From Pseudoalteromonas lipolytica (GTDB lineage: Bacteria > Pseudomonadota > Gammaproteobacteria > Enterobacterales > Alteromonadaceae): a stretch of 64,000 nt of DNA. The position numbers and the translations under genes were made by a program. The stretch spans positions 43,174-107,173 of the forward strand of contig NZ_LJTC01000014.1 in NCBI RefSeq assembly GCF_001306915.1, read 5' to 3'. The stretch's first letter is position 1. Every line of letters starts with the position of its first letter. Positions 19,189 through 28,314 of this stretch are shown one piece after another. A model generated the notes under the pieces. That model made no database searches and was not told the DNA's origin. It saw only the letters and a list, made by a program, of their open reading frames with translations.

Positions 19189-19497
19189 TTAAACTTTAAT
19201 ATCTATTAATGTGCCGAGCACTTCATCAGCAGTCTGAATCGTGTTGATATTGGCTTTTGCATTAAACTCTTCAACTTTTAAGTTAACAAGCGACTCATCA
19301 ATTGGGGCAGGTTGTGAAACTGGCGGAGTTACAGCTTCATTTGGAGTCGCCGCTTGTAATTGGCGTTGTTGAGCTAATTGGGCATCATCTTGCTGATCAA
19401 TTGAGGCACGGCTAATCTCAGCGCTTGCCTTTTCGATACCTTGGCTTGCACGGTTATAACCTTCTACCGCATTATTAAAAACAGAACTGATTGGCAT
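19189..19497 (-). CDS. Small protein of unknown function upstream of the SprA-like gene
   Basis: From ATG 19497 the protein has 102 aa. GGAGG sits 6-10 bases upstream, so the longer TTG-initiated frame at 19509 is unlikely. The N-terminal half is helical (VFNNAVEGYNRASQGIEKA), the middle is rich in Gln/Ala/Pro, and the end (DEVLGTLIDIKV) resembles the last helix of flagellar rod/hook proteins, though that likeness is weak. No signal peptide or membrane segment is seen. It is coupled to the SprA-like gene by a 6-bp gap, suggesting a joint role that cannot be named. Confidence 0.6.
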   Translation of the reverse strand: MPISSVFNNAVEGYNRASQGIEKASAEISRASIDQQDDAQLAQQRQLQAATPNEAVTPPVSQPAPIDESLVNLKVEEFNAKANINTIQTADEVLGTLIDIKV

Positions 19498-19598
19498 AAC
19501 ACCCTCCAACAGTGAGATCTACCCGGTAAGTATCGCTCATAAAACGAGCAAAATAAAGCTAAATCCCGCTATTTTTCTGGCCTCTCAGCGAGTTTTGC

Positions 19599-20369
19599 TT
19601 AACACATTGATTTCAGTGCTGATATAAATGCTGCTTTATGAGAAATAAAAGGCGCATGTGAAGCTTTATCTAAAACCTCGTATTCAAACTGGGGTTGTAT
19701 GGCATGCATTTTTTCAATCGCACGATACGGTACTAATGAATCTAAGCGACCGAAAATACCACGCACAGGTACGCTAAGGTTAGCGAATAGTTCCCGTAAA
19801 TCATCCTGCTGTAAAATGTCTAAGCCCGCACTTAAAGCTTGCTCTTGAGGCGCAGGGTATTGGTTTAAAAGTGCTTTAAGTTGCTTAATATCATCCCGAG
19901 CTGATTCACTGCCCATCGCTTGTATCGCCAAAAACCGTTCTATCGTTTTTTCTCTGTGACTAACTAGCTGATCTTTAAATGCATTTAATACGTCAGGTTT
20001 GATACCCGGCCATTCGTCGGTTTGCGCAAAAAAAGGCGTTGAGGCAACCAACACAACCTTTGCTACTTTGTCAGGCCAATGTGCTGCAATATACAAGGCA
20101 AAAAGCCCGCCCAACGACCAGCCAACAAGAATAGACTGATCATTTAGCTGTGTACTTAGTTGCTCAGCCGCAGCGTGCAATGTGTAAGGTGTGGGAATAG
20201 ACTGTGCGTTACCAAAGCCAGGTAAATTAAGGCAACGGACTTCACCATCATGAAAAAACTCAAGCTCAGGTTTGATCACTTGCCAAACCCCTTGGTTCAT
20301 TCCCCAGCCATGTAATAGCACCATATCATTTTGCATATTTTGTATTTCCCAACCACACTTAGCGCTCAT
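19599..20369 (-). CDS. bioH: Pimeloyl-ACP methyl ester esterase BioH
   Basis: This alpha/beta hydrolase releases pimeloyl-ACP from its methyl ester in biotin synthesis. The lid and core follow BioH: LLHGWGMNQGVW, nucleophile S85 in VGWSLGGL, D210 in GRLDSLVP and H238 in KASHAPFIS. Length (256 aa) matches E. coli BioH. It is divergent from comF; its start codon and that of comF are only 25 bp apart, so the promoters must overlap or lie inside the genes. No other bio genes are in the window, which is usual for bioH. Confidence 0.92.
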   Translation of the reverse strand: MSAKCGWEIQNMQNDMVLLHGWGMNQGVWQVIKPELEFFHDGEVRCLNLPGFGNAQSIPTPYTLHAAAEQLSTQLNDQSILVGWSLGGLFALYIAAHWPDKVAKVVLVASTPFFAQTDEWPGIKPDVLNAFKDQLVSHREKTIERFLAIQAMGSESARDDIKQLKALLNQYPAPQEQALSAGLDILQQDDLRELFANLSVPVRGIFGRLDSLVPYRAIEKMHAIQPQFEYEVLDKASHAPFISHKAAFISALKSMC

Positions 20370-20394
20370 AATAGCGTTTAAAGGAATGAATGCA

Positions 20395-21111
20395 ATGTCT
20401 CACTTACCTCATGCCTTAAAACTAGGGCTAGACGCACTATTCCCCAACTTTTGCATTAGTTGCCAGAATCACATACAGGCTGATCAAGCTTTGTGTCAGT
20501 ATTGTTTAGATGACCTTAATTTATTTGACCTTACACGCCATCCAAATCTGTTACACCGACCAGATATATGTGATGCATTTCCTGATAGTAATTTTGACCA
20601 TTTAATTGCCTGTGCGTGGTATCAAGCACCTTTTAAACTTTGGCTCAAGCAATTGAAATTTAATGACCAACAATATTTTCGTGTGGCACTACAACAAGTG
20701 ATAGCGAAACAGCTGCAATTAGCTCGTCAAGTTAATGCAAATTGGCCCGACCTTTTTATTGTGCTGCCATTACATAATCAACGCTTTTTAGCACGCGGCT
20801 TTAATCAGGTAAGCCAAACTTGGCTGCCTGTTTTAAAAAACCAGCAATCTACTGTTAGCTCAGCTCTTTACAAGCAAAAAGCAACCAAAGCACAATCACA
20901 GTTAAGTAAAGCGAAAAGAGTTAAAAATCTACAAAATGCATTTGTTTGTCAGCAAGATTTAACAGGGAAAACCGTGGCAGTTGTTGATGATGTGATGACC
21001 TCTGGCGCAACTTTAAATGCTGCGACAGAAGCCATAAAAAATGCAGGGGCGAAGCAAATATGGGCTATGCTCACTTGCCTAACAGGGTTAGGCAACCTGC
21101 ATTATGATTAA
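20395..21111 (+). CDS. comF: ComF family phosphoribosyltransferase-like protein
   Basis: This 238-aa protein is related to ComF/GntX, linked to DNA uptake and to growth on DNA as nutrient. A four-cysteine zinc site lies at the N-terminus (C20, C23, C34, C37 in CISCQ and CQYC). The PRPP-binding loop VAVVDDVMTSGATL is near residue 205. ATG 20395 is chosen because AAGGA lies at a normal distance; the ATG at 20386 abuts that sequence. Its last codons carry a short perfect hairpin (21075-21095). Its neighbour nfuA is separated here by a peptidase gene and a repeat. Confidence 0.88.
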   Translation: MSHLPHALKLGLDALFPNFCISCQNHIQADQALCQYCLDDLNLFDLTRHPNLLHRPDICDAFPDSNFDHLIACAWYQAPFKLWLKQLKFNDQQYFRVALQQVIAKQLQLARQVNANWPDLFIVLPLHNQRFLARGFNQVSQTWLPVLKNQQSTVSSALYKQKATKAQSQLSKAKRVKNLQNAFVCQQDLTGKTVAVVDDVMTSGATLNAATEAIKNAGAKQIWAMLTCLTGLGNLHYD

Positions 21112-21117
21112 GTGTGA

Positions 21118-23670
21118 TTATTTATCACCAGAGGCATGAAAGGCATTACCAAAAAATAAGGCATTGCTTAGTAATCGACTCGTGCCGTACCAGTAACCAC
21201 GGAATACTGGGTTATCTGTCATGCCTATCACACTGCCTTTGCCATATGAATGCGCAATGAGGCCAGCAGCACCCGCGACTTGCTCTACGTTTACGTCATC
21301 AGTAAAGCCAGCTAAAAGCGGTTTATCTGTGTAAGTAAGCACATTAACAAATGGAGCATCTGACTTCTCAAGTAGCCAAGTGCTATTCTTAAATACAGGT
21401 AATGTATTACGGTTCAGCGAATACGTAAGTGGGTGAGATAAATCTACAGAGGTATTAAAAATTGCGCCGGCAATACGCTGACGGCCTGCTAAGTGATCTT
21501 TATCAGCATAGCTAAGCCCTGTGGTATCAAAGGCACTCGCTACATCACGACGAGATAAGTAATTGGCTTTTAGTAGCTGCTGATCAGCTAAGAACTTAGC
21601 ACCGCCTTTGTGACCCCAAATAACACCGCCTTTACGCACCCACGACTTAATAGCCACTTTAGTCGCATCATCAAGACGATTGAAATTTCCGTGCGCTAAA
21701 ATAATATGGCTGTAGTTTTCAAGGTCGATGTTACCTAAACGTTCCATTTCGATAATGCTTGGCGCTGTACCAACAAAACGATCTAAGTAGTACCACACTT
21801 CTCCCAGCTCATACTGGCTAGTTCCTTGACCACCCACTAGCAATACTTTAGGCGCTTTCACAACCGCCATTGCACGAGAACCTAAATCAGCCCCCTTCAC
21901 CGTTAAGCCCGAACTAATTGGCGTAATTTCAATACCAAACTCATTCTGTGCTTGGTTTAAATAACTAACCCAGTTGCTATCAGTTTGCAGACCAGCAGGA
22001 ACAAGAATACTACCTGGCTCAAAAGCGATTTCACCTGATGGTGTTTTTGCTGTTAGCGGGCTTAATGCCACACGTGCTTTCACGCCTTGCTCGAGTAAGC
22101 TATTAAGCATTTTTGGCGCTAGGTAGTCATCCCATTTGAATGCGTATGCATAGCTTTGCGGTAATGCAGCAAAGCTTGACTTAACACTTTGCTGCCAAGG
22201 CATTTTTGCCACATTTAAACCCCAGTTGCTGCTTACCTTTGCAAATTCTAGGTTGAAGGCATGAGCAAGTGTCCAGCCAGATACATCATAAAACGTATTA
22301 TCAACAAAACGCTGCTGCTCACTGAAAATTGCTTTAATTAAACGAAATTGTGGCTGTGCTAATGGCACATAATAGCTCTGCTCAGAAAAGCTTTGACCGT
22401 TTACTTTTAACGGCTCTTCTAACATGTACGCATTGATTTGATGTTGTCTAAGTAAATCAAGGAAGTATTGCATGCGGCTGTGATCAGCGCCGCCTTTAAC
22501 TACATACCCTTTAAAGTCTTCATCACCAGCAAGATCAACTGCTTTGTTGTAAAATTTTGCTTGATAATCAAGTAAGTCTGTACGGTTATCAATCGCTGCT
22601 TGGAATGTCGATAAGCTAGTTAATAACTGATTTTTAATTGTAAACGGGAAGCTTAACGGACCGTTGATCGTTTCTTGTAAGTGACCACGCGAGCTCGCTT
22701 GTTCAAATAAGATGCCTACACCGCCATTGACGTCTGGGTAAGTTGAGCCTTTACCATAGTAAAAGTCATCAAAGCTTTCTTCAGTGAAGTAAAGTGCGTT
22801 GTGCTCATCAAGTGTCTTTGCATGATAGTTTGCAATTGCTTTAGTCAGCGTGACATTTTCTTCAGGCGTGATTGGGTGCTTACGAGTTGGGATCCCTGGT
22901 TGGAAAAAATAAGTGCTGTTTGGGCCCATCTCATGGAAGTCAGTTAGGATATTCGGTTTCCATTGGTGAAACTGTGCAATACGTGCACGTGATTCAGGAT
23001 GTTGTAGTAATAACCAGTCACGGTTTAAATCAAACAAGTAATGGTTAGTACGGCTACTAGGCCAACTTTCGATATGCTCACGAGTTTGCGGATCTGATGA
23101 TAACTTCATGCCACGGTTGCTGTTTGCCCAATTTGCAAAACGCGCTAAGCCATCAGGGTTTAATGATGGGTCGAGTAAAATAACCGTGTTGTTAAGTAAG
23201 GCGTCAATTTCTGGGCCCTGTGCAGCTGCAAGGTAATACGCAACCAGTAACGACGCATTGCTACCTGATGATTCATTACCGTGAACACTGTAACCCATCC
23301 AAACAACCGCTGGCTGCTTACTTGAGTCACTTGCTTCACCATTTAGGCGAGCTAAGTGAGCCTTACGAATTTGCTCAACTTGGCCAAGTTTGTCGGACGC
23401 TGTAATTGTTAGCATCACCAATGGACGCTGCTCATGAGTACGACCGATTACTTTAAAATTCATTCGGTCACTTTTTTCAGCAAGAATTTGCATATATTGC
23501 ACAAGCTGATCGTGACGTACATGCCACTCACCCACTTCGTAGCCTAACACCTGTTCAGGAGTCGGAATACTTGGGTCAAATTTCACATCTTGTTCAAAGT
23601 AATAAGAAAGAGGTTTTGCTAATGCGCTAACGCTCACTAGCATGGTTAATATTGTTATTATGAAACGCAT
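21118..23670 (-). CDS. Secreted zinc carboxypeptidase, M14 family
   Basis: This is a large (850 aa) periplasmic or exported metallopeptidase. The signal peptide is MRFIITILTMLVSVSALA from ATG 23670. The M14 domain has zinc ligands H130 and E133 in GYSVHGNESSGS and H246 in LTDFHEMGPN, and a probable catalytic Glu in GILFEQASSRGH. The C-terminal half has a class-I glutamine-amidotransferase-like region (PKVLLVGGQGTSQYE, HGNFNRLDDATK, GGVIWGHKGGA) seen in other marine M14 enzymes. It is likely a scavenger of peptides. It interrupts the usual comF-nfuA neighbourhood. Confidence 0.88.
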   Translation of the reverse strand: MRFIITILTMLVSVSALAKPLSYYFEQDVKFDPSIPTPEQVLGYEVGEWHVRHDQLVQYMQILAEKSDRMNFKVIGRTHEQRPLVMLTITASDKLGQVEQIRKAHLARLNGEASDSSKQPAVVWMGYSVHGNESSGSNASLLVAYYLAAAQGPEIDALLNNTVILLDPSLNPDGLARFANWANSNRGMKLSSDPQTREHIESWPSSRTNHYLFDLNRDWLLLQHPESRARIAQFHQWKPNILTDFHEMGPNSTYFFQPGIPTRKHPITPEENVTLTKAIANYHAKTLDEHNALYFTEESFDDFYYGKGSTYPDVNGGVGILFEQASSRGHLQETINGPLSFPFTIKNQLLTSLSTFQAAIDNRTDLLDYQAKFYNKAVDLAGDEDFKGYVVKGGADHSRMQYFLDLLRQHQINAYMLEEPLKVNGQSFSEQSYYVPLAQPQFRLIKAIFSEQQRFVDNTFYDVSGWTLAHAFNLEFAKVSSNWGLNVAKMPWQQSVKSSFAALPQSYAYAFKWDDYLAPKMLNSLLEQGVKARVALSPLTAKTPSGEIAFEPGSILVPAGLQTDSNWVSYLNQAQNEFGIEITPISSGLTVKGADLGSRAMAVVKAPKVLLVGGQGTSQYELGEVWYYLDRFVGTAPSIIEMERLGNIDLENYSHIILAHGNFNRLDDATKVAIKSWVRKGGVIWGHKGGAKFLADQQLLKANYLSRRDVASAFDTTGLSYADKDHLAGRQRIAGAIFNTSVDLSHPLTYSLNRNTLPVFKNSTWLLEKSDAPFVNVLTYTDKPLLAGFTDDVNVEQVAGAAGLIAHSYGKGSVIGMTDNPVFRGYWYGTSRLLSNALFFGNAFHASGDK

Positions 23671-23794
23671 AGATAGCACCCGTAATTATTTGATGTTTTA
23701 ACGCTACCATTCGATAAAATAGATGCAACTTTTTACGCTCAACACTGGCGACAACACGATGAGCGGAGTATGATACACAGTATCCGAGTAATTG

Positions 23795-24062
23795 AGAGCG
23801 TGTTGACCTTTCAGGATTAGAATTTGTTCAACCTAGGAGCGCCTTAATTACGGCGCGAGGACTGTAGCATAGTAGTTCTATGTAAAGTCCGAGCAACACA
23901 GAGTAAGGCGCTCCTAGGCAGAACCCTGTGGGCAGTGCGTGTTTGGTATTTATACTGCGTTATCGCACGACTTATGTAGAAAAACTACACTTCGCGTGCT
24001 CCGCCTTGTCTAAATCCCAAACTCGCTGCTGCAAATCTAATCTCGAAAAGTAAACGCGCTCT
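23795..24062. repeat. MITE-like intergenic repeat made of two large hairpins
   Basis: This 268-bp element has imperfect terminal inverted repeats of about 32 bp: AGAGCGTGTTGACCTTTC on the left and AGAGCGCGTTTACTTTTC on the right in reverse complement, both continuing into GATTAGA. Inside lie two back-to-back hairpins. The first (23832-23918) has perfect 15-bp arms, CCTAGGAGCGCCTTA and its complement. The second (23932-24032) is about 100 bp, centred on GTAGAAAAACTAC. There is no coding potential and no clear target-site duplication. I believe related sequences are common in Pseudoalteromonas, but I cannot check this here. Confidence 0.7.
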
Positions 24063-24081
24063 AGAAAGTATAGTCCGTTTT

Positions 24082-24657
24082 ATGATCTCTATTTCTGAAT
24101 CTGCACAATCTCATTTTGCTAAACTTTTAGCAGACCAAGCTGAACAAACAAACATTCGTGTGTTTGTAGTAAATCCAGGTACTTCGCAGGCTGAGTGTGG
24201 TGTATCTTACTGCCCAGAAGACGCCGTTGAAGCGACTGATATTCGTCTACCATTCAATGGTTTTGATGCCGTTGTTGATGCAGAAAGCGCCCCTTTCTTA
24301 GAAGAAGCTGAAATCGATTTTGTAACTGACAAAATGGGTACTCAGTTAACGCTTAAAGCACCAAACGCAAAAGCACGCAAACTTAGCGATGATGCGTCAC
24401 TACAAGAGCGTGTTCAACACATGCTTGAAACCGAAGTTAATCCACAGCTCGCAAACCACGGCGGTCAAGTAAGCCTAGTAGAAATTACAGCTGACGGTAT
24501 CGCAGTACTGCAATTTGGCGGTGGCTGTAACGGTTGTTCAATGATTGATGTCACACTTAAAGAAGGCATCGAGAAAGAAATGATCGCCAAGTTTGACGAA
24601 ATCAACGGTGTAAGAGACATTACTGATCACCAATCTGGTGAGCACTCTTACTACTAA
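24082..24657 (+). CDS. nfuA: Fe-S biogenesis protein NfuA
   Basis: NfuA carries a [4Fe-4S] cluster between two protomers and delivers it to client enzymes. The N-terminal degenerate A-type domain (about 1-95; [13 protein letters not shown]) is followed by the Nfu domain with the cluster-binding CxxC in [20 protein letters not shown]. Length (191 aa) matches E. coli NfuA. ATG 24082 follows the repeat element by about 20 bp, so the promoter must lie inside or upstream of that element. A small membrane protein gene follows 14 bp later. Confidence 0.95.
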   Translation: MISISESAQSHFAKLLADQAEQTNIRVFVVNPGTSQAECGVSYCPEDAVEATDIRLPFNGFDAVVDAESAPFLEEAEIDFVTDKMGTQLTLKAPNAKARKLSDDASLQERVQHMLETEVNPQLANHGGQVSLVEITADGIAVLQFGGGCNGCSMIDVTLKEGIEKEMIAKFDEINGVRDITDHQSGEHSYY

Positions 24658-24671
24658 CCGGTATCTAAAGC

Positions 24672-24941
24672 ATGCTTAAAAAATGGGTATTTCGCTTAGG
24701 TAGCGATCCCAAATTAAGCTTAAAACGCTTTCTTCGCGGCCTAGCACTGTTTGTGCTAGCCGTGATTTTTATTGCCATAGGTTATTATGGGCCCGCACTA
24801 TTTCAATTAATTGGCCTAGTCATACTCGCAGTGGCTTTATTCTTTGCTGGTTGGGGCTATTTAGGTATTTTTGCCAACCGCTTCGCGCAAGTTTTAGAGC
24901 GCTCTTCACCCAAAAATCACGACCCTGATTTGTGGAAGTAA
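24672..24941 (+). CDS. Small inner-membrane protein of unknown function
   Basis: This 89-aa protein has two adjacent hydrophobic helices (about 23-42 and 44-65, with GYYGPALFQL between them) and basic N- and C-terminal tails. I do not recognise a named family. It begins 14 bp after nfuA and is very likely co-transcribed with it. Its stop is 1 bp from that of the convergent MATE pump gene. Confidence 0.7.
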   Translation: MLKKWVFRLGSDPKLSLKRFLRGLALFVLAVIFIAIGYYGPALFQLIGLVILAVALFFAGWGYLGIFANRFAQVLERSSPKNHDPDLWK

Positions 24942-24942
24942 T

Positions 24943-26277
24943 TTAATCTAATAATTGCTGATTATTGACAATTTTACGGTAGCGAAACCACAGCGTTAAC
25001 CCGCGCATCAGCATAAAGCTGGTCATCGCAAACCATAAACCATGATTTTGCCAACTACTCACTAACCAAAACAGTCCAAAAAAGCCCACTAAAGCACTAA
25101 ATAGCATAGTATTACGCATATCTTTAGCACGGGTTAAACCAACAAATACGCCATCAAATAAGAAGCAGCCCATCGCCGCGATAGGCAATATAATCACCCA
25201 AGGAAGGTAAACCGTTGCAAGACTGATAACTTCGGGCACATCGGTAAGTAAGCGAATAATTGCCTCACCAAATAATAAAAATATAAGGCTATAAAACAGA
25301 GCAAATAACCCGCCCCAAAATAAGCTCAAATTAACCCATAACTTAATCTGCTTAGCGCTGTGCTCACCTTTCGCTTTACCGACCTTAGCTTCACTCGCAT
25401 AAGCAATACCATCAAGCGCAAAGCTCACCAACATTAAAAAGTTTAGCAATACGGCATTAGCCGCTAAAGTTGTTTCGCCGATCCGTGCGCCATAAAAAGT
25501 CATAAAACTAAAACACAGCTGGAGTGCTAGTGAGCGAATAAAAATATCGCGATTTAAGCTCACCAAATCAAGTAACTTAGCAACACTTAACCAGGCTTTC
25601 ACGGCAAGGTTGACACCTTGCTTTTTGGCGAGCTGAGCAACTAACATAAGTGCAAAAGCAAGGGCGATATAATCAGCAATTAAAGACGCCCACGCAGCTC
25701 CAGCCACACCCCAATCAAGAAACACCACAAAATAAATATCAAGCACGATATTGGTAATATTGGTGATTAGTAATAAATAAAAAGGCCCGCGGCCATAATG
25801 GACACCTAGCATCCAACCAAGTAAAACCAAATTACATAAAGCAGCTGGCGCACTAAAAATACGAATAGAAAAATAGCTATTTGCTTGTTCTAAAACAGCT
25901 TCATTAGCATTTGATAAATATGCCATTAAGGATTGAATAGGTATACTCAGCGCTATTAATAACAGCGCAACCGCTGTTGCTAGTAACAAGCTGCGCTTTA
26001 ATAGCTCAGCGAGCAAGGTATGATCGCTTTTACCGTAAGCCTGGGCAACCAAACCTGTGGTACTCATGCGCAAAAAGCCTGCTAGCCAAAATAATAACGA
26101 GATAACTGCTGAGCCGAGCGCTATACCAGCCAAATAGTGAGCGCTTCCTAAGTGGCCGATTACAGCAGTATCAACTAAACCTAACATTGGCACGGTAATA
26201 TTTGATAAAATCATCGGACCGGCTAATAACAGTAAACTTTTATGGTGTGCCTTATGACGTTTAAGAAAATGTTTCAT
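24943..26277 (-). CDS. dinF: MATE-family efflux pump, DinF-like
   Basis: This is a 12-helix inner-membrane antiporter of 444 aa. The N-terminal GPMILSNITVPMLGLVDTAV and the following GHLGSAHYLAGIALGSAV match DinF proteins very closely. LDGVFVGLTRAKDMRNTM in the C-terminal half is also characteristic. In enteric bacteria dinF lies next to lexA and is SOS-controlled; here it is far from lexA (44 kb) and no LexA box is visible near its start. Its first codons overlap the deacetylase gene on the other strand. Confidence 0.82.
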   Translation of the reverse strand: MKHFLKRHKAHHKSLLLLAGPMILSNITVPMLGLVDTAVIGHLGSAHYLAGIALGSAVISLLFWLAGFLRMSTTGLVAQAYGKSDHTLLAELLKRSLLLATAVALLLIALSIPIQSLMAYLSNANEAVLEQANSYFSIRIFSAPAALCNLVLLGWMLGVHYGRGPFYLLLITNITNIVLDIYFVVFLDWGVAGAAWASLIADYIALAFALMLVAQLAKKQGVNLAVKAWLSVAKLLDLVSLNRDIFIRSLALQLCFSFMTFYGARIGETTLAANAVLLNFLMLVSFALDGIAYASEAKVGKAKGEHSAKQIKLWVNLSLFWGGLFALFYSLIFLLFGEAIIRLLTDVPEVISLATVYLPWVIILPIAAMGCFLFDGVFVGLTRAKDMRNTMLFSALVGFFGLFWLVSSWQNHGLWFAMTSFMLMRGLTLWFRYRKIVNNQQLLD

Positions 26278-27285
26278 GTAGTATTTGCAGTCCTGTTAGG
26301 TTTATCTTTGCGCGCCCATGGTGCAGTCATTCTACAGTATCACCACGTCAGTGAAAGCCTTCCTGCGGTTACCAGTGTCAGTAGCGAAACATTCACTGAA
26401 CATATGCAATATTTAAAAGATAATAACTTTAACGTTATTCCATTAGATGAACTCATTACCTCATTACAAACAGGCCAACCGCTAACAGATAAAACCGTCG
26501 CGATTACCTTCGACGATGGCTACAAAAATAACTATGAAGAAGCAGCGCCCATCTTAGAAAAATTTGGCTATCCGTACACTATTTTCGTCAATCCCGAGCT
26601 AATTGATGAAGGCAAAAGCTATGTAATGACATGGCAGCAGTTAAAGGAGCTATCGAAAAAAGGTGCCTTAATTAGCAACCATACGCAAATTCATAATTAC
26701 TTACATCGCAAACAACCAGGCGAGAGTGCAGAAGCATGGCTTGCACGTACTAAAAAAGACATTTTATCTGCCCAGCAGCGCATTAAAGAAGAAATTGGCC
26801 ATGATTATAAATACCTCGCTTACCCTTATGGCGAGTTTAATAATTCATTGCAACAACAAGTAAAATCGCTAGGCTTTGTTGGTATAGGTCAGCATTCGGG
26901 TGCTGTTGGTATCCATTCTGACTTTACCCGATTACCACGTTTTCCAGCATCGGGCTTTTATTCAAAGCTTGAAACACTTGCCACTAAACTCGACTCTCAA
27001 GCATTCACTATCAAACAGCTCACCTACTCAGATAGTGTGACAGACGAAAACCCACCTAGTTTAACGATGCAATTTGATATGCAGGACTTTCATAAAAGCC
27101 AGTTTGCTTGTTATGTATCAGGTATTGGTCAAGCTGATTTAACCTGGCTTAGTAAAGATACGGTGAAGATCACATCACCTGAAAAACTGAAAAAAGGCCG
27201 TTCTCGCTTTAACTGCACGGCCCCTTCTATCGCAAAGAAAGGCAGCTATTATTGGTTCTCTCAACCTTGGGTTATTGTACCTTAA
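26254..27285 (+). CDS. Secreted polysaccharide deacetylase (NodB domain)
   Basis: This is a carbohydrate esterase family 4 enzyme that removes acetyl groups from a polysaccharide. The leader (MFHVVFAVLLGLSLRAHGA) directs it to the periplasm. The NodB core shows VAITFDDGYKNNYEEA (catalytic and metal Asp), SNHTQIHNYLH (metal-binding His pair) and KYLAYPYGEFNN. The C-terminal 90 residues form a beta-rich tail. The start could be ATG 26242, 26254 or 26269; all lie inside the divergent dinF gene. The stop overlaps cheB by 14 bp. The substrate is unknown; a PgaB-type role lacks the usual pga neighbours. Confidence 0.83.
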   Translation: MTFKKMFHVVFAVLLGLSLRAHGAVILQYHHVSESLPAVTSVSSETFTEHMQYLKDNNFNVIPLDELITSLQTGQPLTDKTVAITFDDGYKNNYEEAAPILEKFGYPYTIFVNPELIDEGKSYVMTWQQLKELSKKGALISNHTQIHNYLHRKQPGESAEAWLARTKKDILSAQQRIKEEIGHDYKYLAYPYGEFNNSLQQQVKSLGFVGIGQHSGAVGIHSDFTRLPRFPASGFYSKLETLATKLDSQAFTIKQLTYSDSVTDENPPSLTMQFDMQDFHKSQFACYVSGIGQADLTWLSKDTVKITSPEKLKKGRSRFNCTAPSIAKKGSYYWFSQPWVIVP

Positions 27286-28306
27286 CTGCTTGTTTTAGCA
27301 TTTGCGCTGTGACTTTATCAAGGCGAACCACTTCATTAGCCGCATTGAGTTCGACTGCGGCTTTTGGCATGCCCCATACCACTGACGATAATTCATCTTG
27401 CGCGATGGTGTAAGCTCCTGCTTGATTTAATGCGAGCATGCCTTTTGCGCCATCGCTGCCCATACCGGTCAATAACGCAGCCACAACCGCTTTAGGGCAA
27501 GCCACAACCAAGGAGTTAAATAGCACATCAACCGCTGGGCGATGGCGATTAACCAACTCAGTAGTATCAAGCTGGCAGTATAGGCCGCCTGCTTTTTTCA
27601 CTACACTTAAATGCTGATCGCCTGGCGCAATGTACGCCCAACCTGACTGTAACTTATCGCCATGTTCAGCCTCCTTAACACTAATTTTGCAGGTTCTATC
27701 CATGCGCATCGCAAACGAAGTACTAAAAACCGGCGGGATATGCTGTGTAATCACTATCGGTGGACAGTTTTCTGGCATGCGCACAAGCACTTCTTTAATT
27801 GCTTCTGTTCCACCTGTTGAAGCACCAATTGCAAGTACACTATTGGGCTTAAATTGCAGTGCAGTTAAGGCGCTATCGTCTTCAATTTTTGTTTCTTTAA
27901 ATGCACGTATTCTTGCACCTGCGGCTGTGCGTACTTTTTGATGAAGTAAATGTGCATATCGCTGCAAGTTTTCTGTTACATTGATAGTTGGTTTAGCAAT
28001 AAAATCAACAGCACCAATTTCGAGGGCTTCCAGTGTAATGGGTGAGCCTTTTTGAGTCAGTGTTGAAATCATCACAACTGGCATAGGACGAAGGCGCATC
28101 AAGTTTTTTAAAAAGCTTAGTCCATCCATTTTCGGCATTTCGATATCCAGCGTTAAGACATCAGGATTGAGGCGCTTAATTAAATCTCGGGCTTGATAAG
28201 GATCTTCTGCCGCGCCAACAACTTGAATGTCTTCTGCTTGCTCGAGTACTTCCTTGAGTAAACCACGGATCAAAGCAGAATCATCAACTATGAGTACTTT
28301 GATCAT
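27272..28306 (-). CDS. cheB: Chemotaxis protein-glutamate methylesterase CheB
   Basis: CheB removes methyl groups from receptor glutamates during adaptation and can deamidate glutamines. The receiver domain has phospho-acceptor D54 in TLDIEMPKMDGL. The esterase domain has the triad S163 (GASTGGTEAI), H189 (TQHIPPVF) and D285 (GMGSDGAKG). Length (344 aa) is typical. It is the last gene of the STAS-cheY-cheA-cheW-mcp-cheR-cheD-cheB operon, 8 bp after cheD. Confidence 0.96.
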   Translation of the reverse strand: MIKVLIVDDSALIRGLLKEVLEQAEDIQVVGAAEDPYQARDLIKRLNPDVLTLDIEMPKMDGLSFLKNLMRLRPMPVVMISTLTQKGSPITLEALEIGAVDFIAKPTINVTENLQRYAHLLHQKVRTAAGARIRAFKETKIEDDSALTALQFKPNSVLAIGASTGGTEAIKEVLVRMPENCPPIVITQHIPPVFSTSFAMRMDRTCKISVKEAEHGDKLQSGWAYIAPGDQHLSVVKKAGGLYCQLDTTELVNRHRPAVDVLFNSLVVACPKAVVAALLTGMGSDGAKGMLALNQAGAYTIAQDELSSVVWGMPKAAVELNAANEVVRLDKVTAQMLKQAVKVQ

Positions 28307-28314
28307 TTGCTCTC

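Noticed and set aside
21075..21095. Hairpin TTGCCTAA / TTAGGCAA as a comF terminator
   Set aside because: It lies inside the coding sequence and has no T run after it, so it is only mentioned with the gene.
26278..26400. LexA box controlling dinF, as in enteric bacteria
   Set aside because: No CTG-N10-CAG with a TA-rich core is seen near the dinF start.
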